Positions 26,316 to 35,003 of a DNA stretch of 38,565 bases are shown piece after piece. The DNA is taken from positions 1-38,565 of the forward strand of contig JAZQQK010000033.1 of NCBI GenBank assembly GCA_045629065.1. The letters are read 5' to 3'. The translations under genes and the position numbers were made by a program. This stretch comes from JAKSSM01 sp045629065 (lineage in GTDB: Bacteria > Bacillota > Clostridia > Peptostreptococcales > Anaerovoracaceae). Position 1 is the first letter of the stretch. Each line of letters starts with the position of its first letter. The notes beneath the pieces are model-generated. The model did no database searches and was not told where the DNA came from. It saw nothing but the letters and a program-made list of their open reading frames with translations.

Positions 26316-27722
26316 ATGAGTAAAAAAGTTGTACTAATCATCGTCATAGTAATAGCAGTGTTAATAGCAGCTTTTGGCGTTATTTACCTGACATCACCAG
26401 ACGAAGAAATAACAACAGATGATTATTCAGCTTCATTTAAGGGTTATGGTAAGGACAACCTTACCATAACCTTAAAAGGTCAAATCCCAGAGGGATATTA
26501 TTGGCATATTGTAGCTGATAGAGAAGGCGTTGTCACATATGACGTTGTTAAGCAAACTAATAAAGTTGTAAAGGTTAAGTTTAGCAAGGTAAGCCAAGGA
26601 AAGACTCCATTCGCAATCTATGCTTCAAATTCAGAAGATAGCAAGCGTACTAGCAAGAAGGAAGTCGCAAAGGGTGAAGATGAAGAAGATATTGAAGTAG
26701 AAATCGATAATTCATATGTCGAGGCAGTAAGCTTAGAATGTGAAGTCCACGTAGGTATCGATGACAAGTTCTATCTCTATGGCTTCAAACTCAATCAGAA
26801 CGCACTTCCGGTGCTTTTATTGGAAGACATGCCATATCCAATCTATTCACTCTTCACGGATAACAGCATTGTTTTCACTATTCCAGACGCAGACCGTGGT
26901 TGGGTGGCAGAAGACTATGATGAGACACTTTTGGAATGCATAGGACCTTACTATAATTCAGAGGGAACTGCTGAATTCGAGGTAACTTTCCATGCAAAGG
27001 GCGAATCTGAATTCAAACTTTCGAACTATATGCTCAACAGTGGTGTAATTATGACTATTGGCTTTATCGATGATGTTGTTGAATCAATCGATAAGGTATC
27101 TAGTAAAGTAATCACTACACAAATTGAGAAGATGGTTATCAATGATATTAGAATAAATCCAGATGACCTTATCAACGACACGATGAGAGAGCAGTACGAA
27201 AAAATCAAGACTACTAGCGGAGAAGTAATCGTACCTGCTCTTGGTGGTATAGATCAGATTGTTAACATTGCTGTAGATGGCGAAATATATGAAATTAGTG
27301 ATGAAATTTCTGCAATGGAATTCATTAGAGAAAAAGTTGTATATAGTTACGATTTGACAGAAAAACTTTCATTGGATGAATTGCTCGAAGGACGTGAAGC
27401 ATTCATGGCTGAGCAAGGCGCTCTATTCATTGAAGAAGATGTTAATAATGAAACATTCGGAAAGATTCATGTGTCAGGCTACGCTATACCTGCTGATAAA
27501 TCAGCAACAGCACTCGATAGTAAGACAAAAGGCACATATTTATCTTACTGGTCAATCGGCAAGGTAAGCGCAATACTCTATGCAGAAGATATAACTTGGC
27601 AAGATGTTAAAGACTTTGTTGCGGATTTAGTAAACAAGAAGGATTTAGCTACAGACACTGATGCAAATACGCCAATAACAGGCACTAACGCAACTAAGCA
27701 AACAACAAATTCTAACGTATAA
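26316..27722 (+). CDS. Membrane-anchored extracytoplasmic protein, unknown family (468 aa)
   Basis: AGGAGATAT before the ATG gives a clear start. A single N-terminal helix (about residues 4-26, VVLIIVIVIAVLIAAFGVIYL) acts as uncleaved anchor, putting residues 30-468 outside. The ectodomain has two beta-rich parts separated by an acidic stretch (about 108-132, Lys then Glu/Asp-rich). A helical part (about 270-370) follows, and a Thr/Asn/Asp-rich tail (about 435-468) looks like a flexible cell-wall spacer without a sortase signal. It is the last gene of the secretion block, 32 bp after the giant secreted protein, and may anchor or display that protein. No named family was recognised. Confidence 0.8.
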   Translation: MSKKVVLIIVIVIAVLIAAFGVIYLTSPDEEITTDDYSASFKGYGKDNLTITLKGQIPEGYYWHIVADREGVVTYDVVKQTNKVVKVKFSKVSQGKTPFAIYASNSEDSKRTSKKEVAKGEDEEDIEVEIDNSYVEAVSLECEVHVGIDDKFYLYGFKLNQNALPVLLLEDMPYPIYSLFTDNSIVFTIPDADRGWVAEDYDETLLECIGPYYNSEGTAEFEVTFHAKGESEFKLSNYMLNSGVIMTIGFIDDVVESIDKVSSKVITTQIEKMVINDIRINPDDLINDTMREQYEKIKTTSGEVIVPALGGIDQIVNIAVDGEIYEISDEISAMEFIREKVVYSYDLTEKLSLDELLEGREAFMAEQGALFIEEDVNNETFGKIHVSGYAIPADKSATALDSKTKGTYLSYWSIGKVSAILYAEDITWQDVKDFVADLVNKKDLATDTDANTPITGTNATKQTTNSNV

Positions 27723-27740
27723 AACATATATGCATTGATG

Positions 27741-27762
27741 GCCTCTGAGAACTCTCAGGGGC
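27741..27762 (+). promoter_or_regulatory. Intergenic hairpin after the secretion block
   Basis: GCCTCTGAG (27741-27749), loop AACT, CTCAGGGGC (27754-27762): nine pairs including one G-U. It sits 18 nt after the 468-residue gene and looks like a terminator stem, but TATACTGCG follows rather than a U-run, so transcription may partly continue into the next genes. It marks the natural border between secretion genes and transporter genes. Confidence 0.5.
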
Positions 27763-27800
27763 TATACTGCGTTTATAAGAAAATGATTTGAGGGTAAGAT

Positions 27801-28295
27801 ATGGTTGATACTTCAAAGGAAATCAGAAAATTACTGCGTGGCGAATTCGTGGTTAAGGACGGAATCACTATTGCACTTGAGGATTTTAGACTGAAGAACA
27901 TTGTAGGATGGCAGGGATATCTGAATGGAACAGCCAATGTTAATACATTAGGTGTTAGCAGTGCTGTTACTGAATTTTCTTGCGATGACACAGTAGAGGA
28001 TCCACTCCACGACTTCATGCGAGTATTAATAAAATACGGCCAGCTCGCAGCGCTTGCTTCAAAGCCAGATGCAGTAGGATTTTTGGCTACTCATGGCTTA
28101 GGCAACACAATGCTCTTCGTATTAGAGGAGACTGAATGGGGACACATGAAAATCAGTTATTATACTGCTAGAACTGCTACTTCCGCTATAGTTATCAATA
28201 GAGCTATGAAGCTCATTGAGGCCGAACTTCCTAGTGGTGCTGAAAAAGTAGAAAATACGGAAACTGAATCAGGCAAGAAAAAACATAAGAAATAG
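27801..28295 (+). CDS. Small soluble protein of unknown function (164 aa)
   Basis: The start has GAGGGTAAG upstream. No membrane segment or signal peptide is present. Residues 1-140 look like one compact alpha/beta domain (IALEDFRLKNIVGWQGYLNG, later WGHMKISYYTARTATSAI). The last 25 residues are charged and end in a Lys/His-rich tail (GKKKHKK). I recognise no family. Its stop codon lies 3 bp before the MATE-RsbW fusion, so the two are almost certainly cotranscribed and translationally linked. A role as accessory or regulatory partner of that transporter is a contextual guess. Confidence 0.75.
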   Translation: MVDTSKEIRKLLRGEFVVKDGITIALEDFRLKNIVGWQGYLNGTANVNTLGVSSAVTEFSCDDTVEDPLHDFMRVLIKYGQLAALASKPDAVGFLATHGLGNTMLFVLEETEWGHMKISYYTARTATSAIVINRAMKLIEAELPSGAEKVENTETESGKKKHKK

Positions 28296-28298
28296 TTA

Positions 28299-30026
28299 AT
28301 GACTTCAAAAACTGTAACAAGACAAAAAACTTTTTATAACACGCTTTATGGACCTTTGCTCGTAGCTAATTTACTAGCAAATGGTATCACACTCATGTCT
28401 GACCTAATAGCAGATATAATCGGCGGTAATATGATAGGGGAACAAGCTGTATCCGCAGTAGCTCTTACATCACCGCTTTATATTTTGATTTGCTTCTTTG
28501 GATATATTGTCAGCATCGGTGCACCGGTTTTATATAGCCAGACTTATGGAAAATTCGAACTGGATCACGCATATAAAATCTTTGGTCAAAGCGTAATAAC
28601 GGCTGCTATCATTGGAATTTTTTCTGCAACATTTCTCAAGTGGTTTGCACCTAGGTTCTATGCTTTCTATGGCGCATCAGATGAGATGGTAGAGATGGCG
28701 CAGGAATATTTTAGATTCTTTGTAATCGTAGCACTCATATATCCGTTATACGTGTTATTGCAATATATCGTATATCAGGATGGAGACACAAAATTATGCG
28801 TTTTATCGATGATTTCACAGTTTGTGACTAATATCATTGTCGGACTGATTTTGACGGCGAAAATGGGTATTACGGGCCTTGGAATAGGCACTGTATCCGG
28901 AGTAGTAATGAGCGCACTTGTGTTATGCATACATTTCTTCAAAAAGACGAATGCTGTACGCTTAAAAATCGGTTGGGAATGGAAGATTCTTTCACTCTCA
29001 GTCAAGCTCGGTCTATATGCATCAATTGTGTATATACTGAGCATTGCGATAAGCGTAATTTCAAATAAATATATAATTACAAACTTTGGCGAAGAGTTCA
29101 TACCGGTTTACACATCAATCGGTTTATTGATTAATCTTTCACTTCTATTCCAGTCGTTTGCAACGGCTGCAACACCGCTTATCAGCGTTTACTATGGCGA
29201 AGGCAATACTAACGGCATCAAGCGTGTAATGAATTCAGTATTGAAATACTCGCTCATAAGTGGCGCGGGCTTTGGATTAATCGCATTGGTATTTGCGAAG
29301 GTTTTCCCAACGATAATCGGAATCACTACGCCAGAAGTATTTGAAAATAGCGTGTTAGCTGTTAGGGAAGTAGCGTTTTCCTTCATAGGAGCTGCATTAT
29401 TCTGCCTATTAGAAGGATATTACTCTGTAATGAGAAAGAGTATACTTTCGCTCACGGTTGCGATGACTTCGTCCACAGTTGTACCACTTGCTATGTCAAT
29501 TACTTGTATGTCCAAATTCGGCGTTCACGGAATGGGAATTGGTTATTCTGTCGGTTCAGTAATTTCATTCGTGATAATTTATCTCATAGTTAGATTGCGC
29601 TTTGGCAAGGGTTCCTTCCCGTTCTTAATTAAGGGAAAGCAGTCCAATGTCCACATCTTTGATCTAAATGTGGATAACGAATCTATCGTTCGCATTAGAG
29701 ATAAAGCGTCTGAGATTTTCAAAGAAGCCGGAATGTCAGAGGATAATGTAAAGCGTGCCGAACTCGTAGTAGAAGAGGCTTTAATAAGGGTACGCGATGA
29801 AAACGAAGGGAAGAAAATTATCGCAGAGTTAAGCATAATCGTAGGCGATGATATCCAGTTGATAATTAAGGATACTGGCAAACTTTTCGATATGACTGAC
29901 ATAGATTGTGCAGTTACTTCGCTAAATAGATATGTGCTTGCACTTTCGATTGAAAGTATTGATAAAAAAATCTATGCGCTAACTTCTGGCTACAATAGAA
30001 ACAGTTTTGTATTCAGTAGGAACTAG
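28299..30026 (+). CDS. MATE-family transporter fused to C-terminal RsbW-like ATPase domain (575 aa)
   Basis: Residues 1-440 are a MATE-type antiporter with about twelve helices. The opening (YNTLYGPLLVANLLANGITLMSD) and the internal two-fold pattern fit the family, which exports drugs or metabolites with Na+ or H+. Residues about 452-575 form an added cytosolic domain resembling the GHKL kinase fold of RsbW/SpoIIAB: AELVVEEALIRVRDE (from 487) in the N-box position and IIKDTGKLFD (522-531) in the G1 position. The N-box Asn that binds magnesium is Arg497 here, so catalysis may be lost while binding is kept. Start by short spacing (3 bp) after the preceding gene, with no good ribosome binding site of its own. 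Fusion is seen directly; regulatory meaning is inference. Confidence 0.85.
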   Translation: MTSKTVTRQKTFYNTLYGPLLVANLLANGITLMSDLIADIIGGNMIGEQAVSAVALTSPLYILICFFGYIVSIGAPVLYSQTYGKFELDHAYKIFGQSVITAAIIGIFSATFLKWFAPRFYAFYGASDEMVEMAQEYFRFFVIVALIYPLYVLLQYIVYQDGDTKLCVLSMISQFVTNIIVGLILTAKMGITGLGIGTVSGVVMSALVLCIHFFKKTNAVRLKIGWEWKILSLSVKLGLYASIVYILSIAISVISNKYIITNFGEEFIPVYTSIGLLINLSLLFQSFATAATPLISVYYGEGNTNGIKRVMNSVLKYSLISGAGFGLIALVFAKVFPTIIGITTPEVFENSVLAVREVAFSFIGAALFCLLEGYYSVMRKSILSLTVAMTSSTVVPLAMSITCMSKFGVHGMGIGYSVGSVISFVIIYLIVRLRFGKGSFPFLIKGKQSNVHIFDLNVDNESIVRIRDKASEIFKEAGMSEDNVKRAELVVEEALIRVRDENEGKKIIAELSIIVGDDIQLIIKDTGKLFDMTDIDCAVTSLNRYVLALSIESIDKKIYALTSGYNRNSFVFSRN

Positions 30027-30055
30027 TGTAATTTTTAAAAATATTTGGGGGAATT

Positions 30056-31717
30056 ATGCAAAAAATCGTAATTAATGCAACAATTGAAGACATACATCTC
30101 GGCGTCGAATTTGTCGAGAGAGTATTAAGAAGACCTAGCCTTAAAACAAAAGATCTAGCCAAAGCGATGCTAATCACTGAAGAGGCGATGGTTAGATTAA
30201 TCGAACATGCAAAGCCAGGAGACAAGTTAACTGTCGGTGCACGTTTTGGTTATGGTGTAGGCAAGATTCAGCTTAGATGTAATGGTGAGGCTTTTGATGG
30301 GAACTCATTAAGTTTAGACTTAGGTGGAGCAAACGAAGCCTTTGATGGGGACGATGAATACAACGAAGAAGCGACTCGTTCAATGTTGTTATCCGCTTTC
30401 AAGGACAATATTGAGTATTCACACAAAGGTGATAATAACCACGTAAAGATTACTGTAGGTGATCGTGAGAAAGTTTTCATCAAGAGAACTTTAGTGTCGG
30501 TTGCACTCGGTTTGGCAGTGGGCATGATATTAAGACTTGCTTTAAGTCCTGAGAGCGCACATTGGTTTGCTGATACCATTCTTTTACCTATACAGTCAAT
30601 ATATCTTAATTCACTAGAAATGATTACTGCACCTACGGTATTCTTCTCACTTCTAGTAGCTACTGCAAGATTTAATAATTTCTCTGATCCGGGCAAGGTC
30701 AGCAGAAAAATCATTATTAACTATGGTGCCACAACAGTCATCGCAGTAGCAATTGGTGTGCTGGTATTTAATATGCTTTCGCCATTAATGGCTCCATTTG
30801 CAGGATTGACTAATAGTTATTTGCACGCAGATGAATCTTATATAATGTCAACATCGATTTTATCCATGTTAGCAAATATTATTCCTGCAGACATAATTTC
30901 ACCATTCCAAAATACAGATGCTTTGCAGCTTCTAGTACTTTCAATCCTTTGTGGTGCGGCAATTGGCAAGTGTGGTAAACATTCAGAGAGACTTAACGAT
31001 GCGGCTGAAGCATTCAATAGTTTCTTTTCGGCAGTAGCTGGACTTGTTAGCCAGATGGTTCCAGTTGCTACATTCTTTACATTGCTCTTACTCTTATGTG
31101 AATTCAGACCTAGATCTTTATTGGCACCACTTTTCGCTTTAGGAGCGTCCATGGTGGGTGCGCTTATAATGATTTTAATTTACATGACATATATCATAAT
31201 TGTCGGCCGTGTAAATCCAATTATATTCATAAAAAAGTACATACCTATTTTTAGGGCATCTATTTTCTCAGAGGCAAACACTTCTCAGGTTTTTGATACT
31301 ATGAAGTTCTGCCAAAAGAAGCTCGGAATTTCAAAGAAAGTTTCTTCATTCTCAATTCCATTCGGTGCTATAGCTAACATGGATGGTAACTGCATTTACT
31401 TGACTATTGCAGTATTTCTTATGGCCTTCCTCGGTGGAGTAGAAATGGGTCCAGCAGAGTTGGCAAAGATTCTATTCATGATTGTAGTGCTTTCTTTGGG
31501 CTCACCTATTTCATCAGGTTCTGCGATGATTGCACTCACTCTTCTTATGAACCAGATGGGTATGTCAGTAATAGTAATTTCATTACTGTTAGCATCTAAC
31601 GCTTTCGTAGAAATAGTAATCAGTGCATTCAATACATTAGGTGACGTAGCTATTACATTAGCTGTAGCAAGAAGCGAAAACTTAGTGGATGTAGATGTAT
31701 ATAACAAATTGGACTAG
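30056..31717 (+). CDS. RsbW-like domain fused to SLC1/DAACS dicarboxylate-type symporter (553 aa)
   Basis: The ribosome binding site is GGGGGA. Residues 1-140 are a cytosolic GHKL/RsbW-like domain: LITEEAMVRLIEHA (39-52) is its N-box with Arg47 in place of the usual Asn, and CNGEAFDG (75-82) stands at the G1 box with the Asp missing, so ATP hydrolysis is doubtful. Residues about 147-553 are a glutamate/dicarboxylate:cation symporter. LNSLEMITAPTVFFSLL and IANMDGNCIYL (canonical NMDGT; here Asn445 replaces Thr) with SPISSGSA in the second hairpin are family features. It would import acidic amino acids or dicarboxylates with cations. The gene is 29 bp after the MATE fusion, which carries the same kind of domain at its other end. 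Substrate is not predictable given the motif changes. Confidence 0.87.
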   Translation: MQKIVINATIEDIHLGVEFVERVLRRPSLKTKDLAKAMLITEEAMVRLIEHAKPGDKLTVGARFGYGVGKIQLRCNGEAFDGNSLSLDLGGANEAFDGDDEYNEEATRSMLLSAFKDNIEYSHKGDNNHVKITVGDREKVFIKRTLVSVALGLAVGMILRLALSPESAHWFADTILLPIQSIYLNSLEMITAPTVFFSLLVATARFNNFSDPGKVSRKIIINYGATTVIAVAIGVLVFNMLSPLMAPFAGLTNSYLHADESYIMSTSILSMLANIIPADIISPFQNTDALQLLVLSILCGAAIGKCGKHSERLNDAAEAFNSFFSAVAGLVSQMVPVATFFTLLLLLCEFRPRSLLAPLFALGASMVGALIMILIYMTYIIIVGRVNPIIFIKKYIPIFRASIFSEANTSQVFDTMKFCQKKLGISKKVSSFSIPFGAIANMDGNCIYLTIAVFLMAFLGGVEMGPAELAKILFMIVVLSLGSPISSGSAMIALTLLMNQMGMSVIVISLLLASNAFVEIVISAFNTLGDVAITLAVARSENLVDVDVYNKLD

Positions 31718-31720
31718 AAG

Positions 31721-32557
31721 ATGAAAAAGATAAATTTAGACGGCTGGACACAGTTCAGCGATAGAGAATTTTCAAAATCATATATAAGCCCTGACGAAAA
31801 GTTGATGGCAAAGGTTACTAAGGGATCTGACGATGACTTGGTCAAGGCGATGAATAGGGAATATGTAGTTGCAAAAAGTGCTAACCAACTGGGTTTTCCA
31901 ACTCCTATGGTAGAGGAATTGTTTGAGCTTGAAGATGGCTCAGTAGGAATCCAATACGAAAATATCAAAGATAAGATTTCCCTCTCAAGGGCTATTGCTA
32001 AGGAGCCGGAAAAGATGGATTTCTATATGGAGAAGTTTGCAAATTTGGCGAAGAAAATGCACTCTATTGAAGCGCCAAAGGATATTCTTCCATCGTTTAA
32101 GGAACGTTTAGCGTCCGCTTTAAGCAACTCGATATTATTTACTGAAGAAGAGAAAAAAGTCGTACTTGAGAATATAAAAAGACTTCCAGACGGCAACAAA
32201 TGCTTGCATGGAGATTTTACTCCTTCTAATGGAATCACATCACCTCAGGGCGATTATATTATAGATTTAGGATTTATGAGCTACGGAGATCCGCTCTTTG
32301 ACATCGGATCATTCTACGCAATGACAACTAGCGTAACTGATGATTTGGCAGAGCAGATTTTCCACATGAGTAAGGATATGGCTTTTGAGTGCTGGAAAGC
32401 TTTCGCAAAACACTATTTTGACTCAGACGACATAGATGCAATCATCAAGAAGGTCGAACCATATTCAGTATTTTCAACGATGTCAGTGCTTCCAATCGTA
32501 CCAGAACCAATGACTGTAGTAGCTAATAAGGAAAGAATCATAGCAGGAGAATTTTAA
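31721..32557 (+). CDS. APH/choline-kinase-like phosphotransferase (278 aa)
   Basis: The protein-kinase-like fold of the aminoglycoside phosphotransferase group is recognised by CLHGDFTPSN (161-170; Brenner-type catalytic loop with Asp165) and IIDLGFMSYGDPLFDIG (metal-binding Asp182 then DPLFDIG). The N-terminal GWTQFSDREFSKSYI and following AKVTK fit the nucleotide-binding lobe. It looks like the TIGR02172-type subgroup, found widely in clostridia beside anti-sigma and transporter genes rather than in resistance islands. The start is 3 bp after the symporter stop and pyk starts 3 bp after its own stop. An antibiotic-resistance role is unlikely from this context. A regulatory or small-molecule kinase is more plausible, but the substrate is unknown. 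Confidence 0.82.
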   Translation: MKKINLDGWTQFSDREFSKSYISPDEKLMAKVTKGSDDDLVKAMNREYVVAKSANQLGFPTPMVEELFELEDGSVGIQYENIKDKISLSRAIAKEPEKMDFYMEKFANLAKKMHSIEAPKDILPSFKERLASALSNSILFTEEEKKVVLENIKRLPDGNKCLHGDFTPSNGITSPQGDYIIDLGFMSYGDPLFDIGSFYAMTTSVTDDLAEQIFHMSKDMAFECWKAFAKHYFDSDDIDAIIKKVEPYSVFSTMSVLPIVPEPMTVVANKERIIAGEF

Positions 32558-32560
32558 GAC

Positions 32561-33982
32561 ATGAGAAAGACAAAAATTGTATGTACATTAGGACCTGCTT
32601 CCGAAAAGGAAGAGGTTATTAGAAAGATGCTCTTAGCAGGAATGAATGTTGCTCGTGTAAACTTTTCACACGGTAATTATCCAAGCCATTCTAGAACAAT
32701 TGATACTTTTAGAAAGGTTAGAGATGAGCTCGGGGTTCCAGCATCTGTAATGCTCGATACGAAGGGACCAGAAATCAGAACTGGACTTTTTGAGAATAAT
32801 TATGCGCTAATCGAGCAGGACAGTGAGTATACTCTTACAACTAAAGAAGTTATGGGTAATGGCAAGATGTGCCAAGTTTCATACGAAGGACTTCCAAGAG
32901 AATTGAAAGCTGGCGATTGGGTTTTAATCGATGATGGTAAAATCAAACTTCAAGTTAAGTCCACTACATCAACTGACATAGTTTGCCACGTAGTTCACGG
33001 TGGAGAGGTTTCTAACCGCAAGGGTGTCAATGTTCCTAATGTAGTTTTAAATATGGAATACCTTTCAGAGAAGGATCAGGCAGATTTGCTCTTTGGTATT
33101 TCAAAGAATGTCGACTACGTAGCAGCAAGTTTCGTACGTCGTCCTGAAGATGTAATCATGCTCCGTCAGTTCTTAAATGACAATGGCGGAAAATATATAA
33201 AGATTATTTCAAAGATTGAAAACGTTGAAGGTGTAGAAAAATTCGAGAAGATTCTCGAACTCTCAGATGGTATTATGGTAGCTCGTGGTGACATGGGTGT
33301 AGAGGTAGATTTTGAGAGACTTCCTGGCATCCAAAAGCGTATTATCAAGCGTTGCCAACAATCGGGAAAGATTGTAATCACAGCTACACAAATGCTCGAA
33401 TCAATGATTAAGAGCCCACTTCCAACACGTGCTGAAATCTCCGACGTAGCTAATGCGGTTTACGATGGAACATCCGCAGTTATGCTTTCCGGCGAGTCCG
33501 CAATGGGTAAGTATCCTGTAGAAGCTGTAAAGGCGATGGCAAAGATTGCAGTCCAGGCCGAAAATGATGACACACGTTTTGTTAATAAGCAGGAGCAGTG
33601 GAGAGAGATGGACTTCGAGGATACTACTAATGCAGTAGGTCACGCAACTTGCACTCTCGCAAAGGACATCCACGCCAAGGCAATTGTAGCAATCACAAAG
33701 TCAGGAGCAACTGCTGCTAAGATGAGCAAGTTCAGACCTGGAACTGATATCGTTGCAATCACTCCAATCGCAAAGGTTTATCATCAGCTTGCAATGGAGT
33801 GGGGAATTACACCAATTTTAATCGAGAACCACAATACACTCGATGAATTGATGGAAAACGCTATCGCAGAAGTTAAGAAAATTGAAGGTATCGAATTAGG
33901 AGACAAGTTGGTTGTCTCTGCTGGATTGCCTTTGAATATAGTCGGTAATACTAATATGATTCGTGTAGAAACGATAAAGTAG
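32561..33982 (+). CDS. pyk: Pyruvate kinase (473 aa)
   Basis: Last step of glycolysis: phosphoenolpyruvate plus ADP to pyruvate plus ATP. Family motifs appear in order: KIVCTLGPAS (5-14), ARVNFSHG (31-38), MLDTKGPEIRTG (64-75), the catalytic Lys218 in ISKIENVEG, RGDMGVE (242-248) and ATQMLESM. The length is that of the standard four-domain-less-extension form, lacking the extra C-terminal PEP-utiliser domain of Bacillus enzymes. AGGAG within the end of the preceding gene serves as ribosome binding site, and only 3 bp separate the two genes. A perfect inverted repeat AGAAACG/CGTTTCT (33967-33989) straddles the stop codon. Confidence 0.98.
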   Translation: MRKTKIVCTLGPASEKEEVIRKMLLAGMNVARVNFSHGNYPSHSRTIDTFRKVRDELGVPASVMLDTKGPEIRTGLFENNYALIEQDSEYTLTTKEVMGNGKMCQVSYEGLPRELKAGDWVLIDDGKIKLQVKSTTSTDIVCHVVHGGEVSNRKGVNVPNVVLNMEYLSEKDQADLLFGISKNVDYVAASFVRRPEDVIMLRQFLNDNGGKYIKIISKIENVEGVEKFEKILELSDGIMVARGDMGVEVDFERLPGIQKRIIKRCQQSGKIVITATQMLESMIKSPLPTRAEISDVANAVYDGTSAVMLSGESAMGKYPVEAVKAMAKIAVQAENDDTRFVNKQEQWREMDFEDTTNAVGHATCTLAKDIHAKAIVAITKSGATAAKMSKFRPGTDIVAITPIAKVYHQLAMEWGITPILIENHNTLDELMENAIAEVKKIEGIELGDKLVVSAGLPLNIVGNTNMIRVETIK

Positions 33983-34012
33983 CGTTTCTCTTGATTGTAC
34001 GGCTTCGCCGTA
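33967..34012 (+). promoter_or_regulatory. Two hairpins between pyk and pfkA, one touching the pfkA ribosome binding site
   Basis: AGAAACG (33967-33973) pairs with CGTTTCT (33983-33989) across the pyk stop codon. TACGGC-TTC-GCCGTA (33998-34012) is a stable six-pair stem whose last base is the first A of the AGGAGG of pfkA. Neither is followed by a U-run, so transcription probably reads through. The second hairpin could affect ribosome access to pfkA or mark a processing site. Confidence 0.5.
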
Positions 34013-34028
34013 GGAGGAAGGAGACAAT

Positions 34029-34988
34029 ATGAAAGTCGCAATTTTAACAAGTGGTGGAGACGCTCCTGGAATGAATGCTGCAGTGCGTGCAGTCGTTAGA
34101 GGTTGCTTAGCAAAGGGCATGGATGTCTATGGTGTTTTCCAAGGCTACGATGGACTTATTCATAACAATATTGAACATTTTAGGGCGAGCTCGGTAGCGG
34201 ACATCATTCATAGAGGCGGTACTATTTTAAGAACTGCAAGATCAAACGAATTTATGAGCCGCGAGGGCCGTGAAAAGGCTTACGAAAACATGAGAAAGCT
34301 CGGCATCGAAGCATTAGTTGTAGTGGGCGGAGACGGTACAATGCGTGGCGCTTTGGACATCACGAAGGAAACGGAATTCAAGGTATATGCTGTTCCAGGA
34401 ACTATCGATAACGACCTCGGCTACACTGATAACACTATCGGTTTTGATACTGCTTGCAATACTGCTTTAGCTGCAATAGGTAACATCCGTGATACATCAT
34501 CAGCTATGGGAAGAACTACGATTATCGAAGTAATGGGTAGACATTGCGGAGATATTGCTTTATATGCAGGTCTCGCAGGAGGAGCAGAGAACATTCTGAT
34601 TCCTGAAGAGGAATACGACCTCGACAAGATTGCAGATACAATCTTAAAGGGCGTAAAGCGTGGCAAACTCCACTCAATCATAATCAAAGCAGAGGGCGTA
34701 GAGCAATCAACTGAAGAAATCGCAAGGATTCTCGAAGAGAAGACTGGCTACGAAACAAAGACTGTTAACTTGGGTTATGTACAAAGGGGCGGCAATCCGA
34801 CAGCTAGAGATAGAGTATTAGCATCCTGCTTTGGATATAGAGCAGCTGAACTCGTAGAAGCGAAAGCAGAAAGCATTGCAATCGGTATCCACGGTGAAGA
34901 ACTCATTGAATATCCAATTGAAGACGCACTTAAGATGAAGAAAAAATTGTATAAGAATTTCACTAAGATTTGTAACGAATTGCTGTAA
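34029..34988 (+). CDS. pfkA: ATP-dependent 6-phosphofructokinase (319 aa)
   Basis: It phosphorylates fructose 6-phosphate to fructose 1,6-bisphosphate, the committed glycolytic step. The sequence shows ILTSGGDAPGMNAAVR (5-20), GGDGT (100-104), PGTIDND (123-129; the Gly in PGTIDND together with GGDG marks ATP- rather than pyrophosphate-dependent enzymes), MGR and EVMGRHCGDIA (167-177). Length equals the short bacterial PfkA. A very strong ribosome binding site (AGGAGGAAGGAG) precedes it. The gene order pyk-pfkA is reversed compared with the common clostridial pfkA-pyk pair. Confidence 0.98.
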   Translation: MKVAILTSGGDAPGMNAAVRAVVRGCLAKGMDVYGVFQGYDGLIHNNIEHFRASSVADIIHRGGTILRTARSNEFMSREGREKAYENMRKLGIEALVVVGGDGTMRGALDITKETEFKVYAVPGTIDNDLGYTDNTIGFDTACNTALAAIGNIRDTSSAMGRTTIIEVMGRHCGDIALYAGLAGGAENILIPEEEYDLDKIADTILKGVKRGKLHSIIIKAEGVEQSTEEIARILEEKTGYETKTVNLGYVQRGGNPTARDRVLASCFGYRAAELVEAKAESIAIGIHGEELIEYPIEDALKMKKKLYKNFTKICNELL

Positions 34989-35003
34989 TACTAGAGGTGT
35001 GAA

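Noticed and set aside
8248..27722. Integrative conjugative element
   Set aside because: No relaxase, integrase, excisionase, single-strand-binding or replication gene and no attachment-site repeat was seen in the window; flanks are housekeeping genes.
27741..27780. Full intrinsic terminator after the secretion block
   Set aside because: The stem is good but there is no U-run, so it is listed only as a hairpin.
31721..32557. Aminoglycoside resistance gene
   Set aside because: The APH fold is shared by many kinases; context is transporters and pyk, with no mobile element, so a resistance call is not supported.
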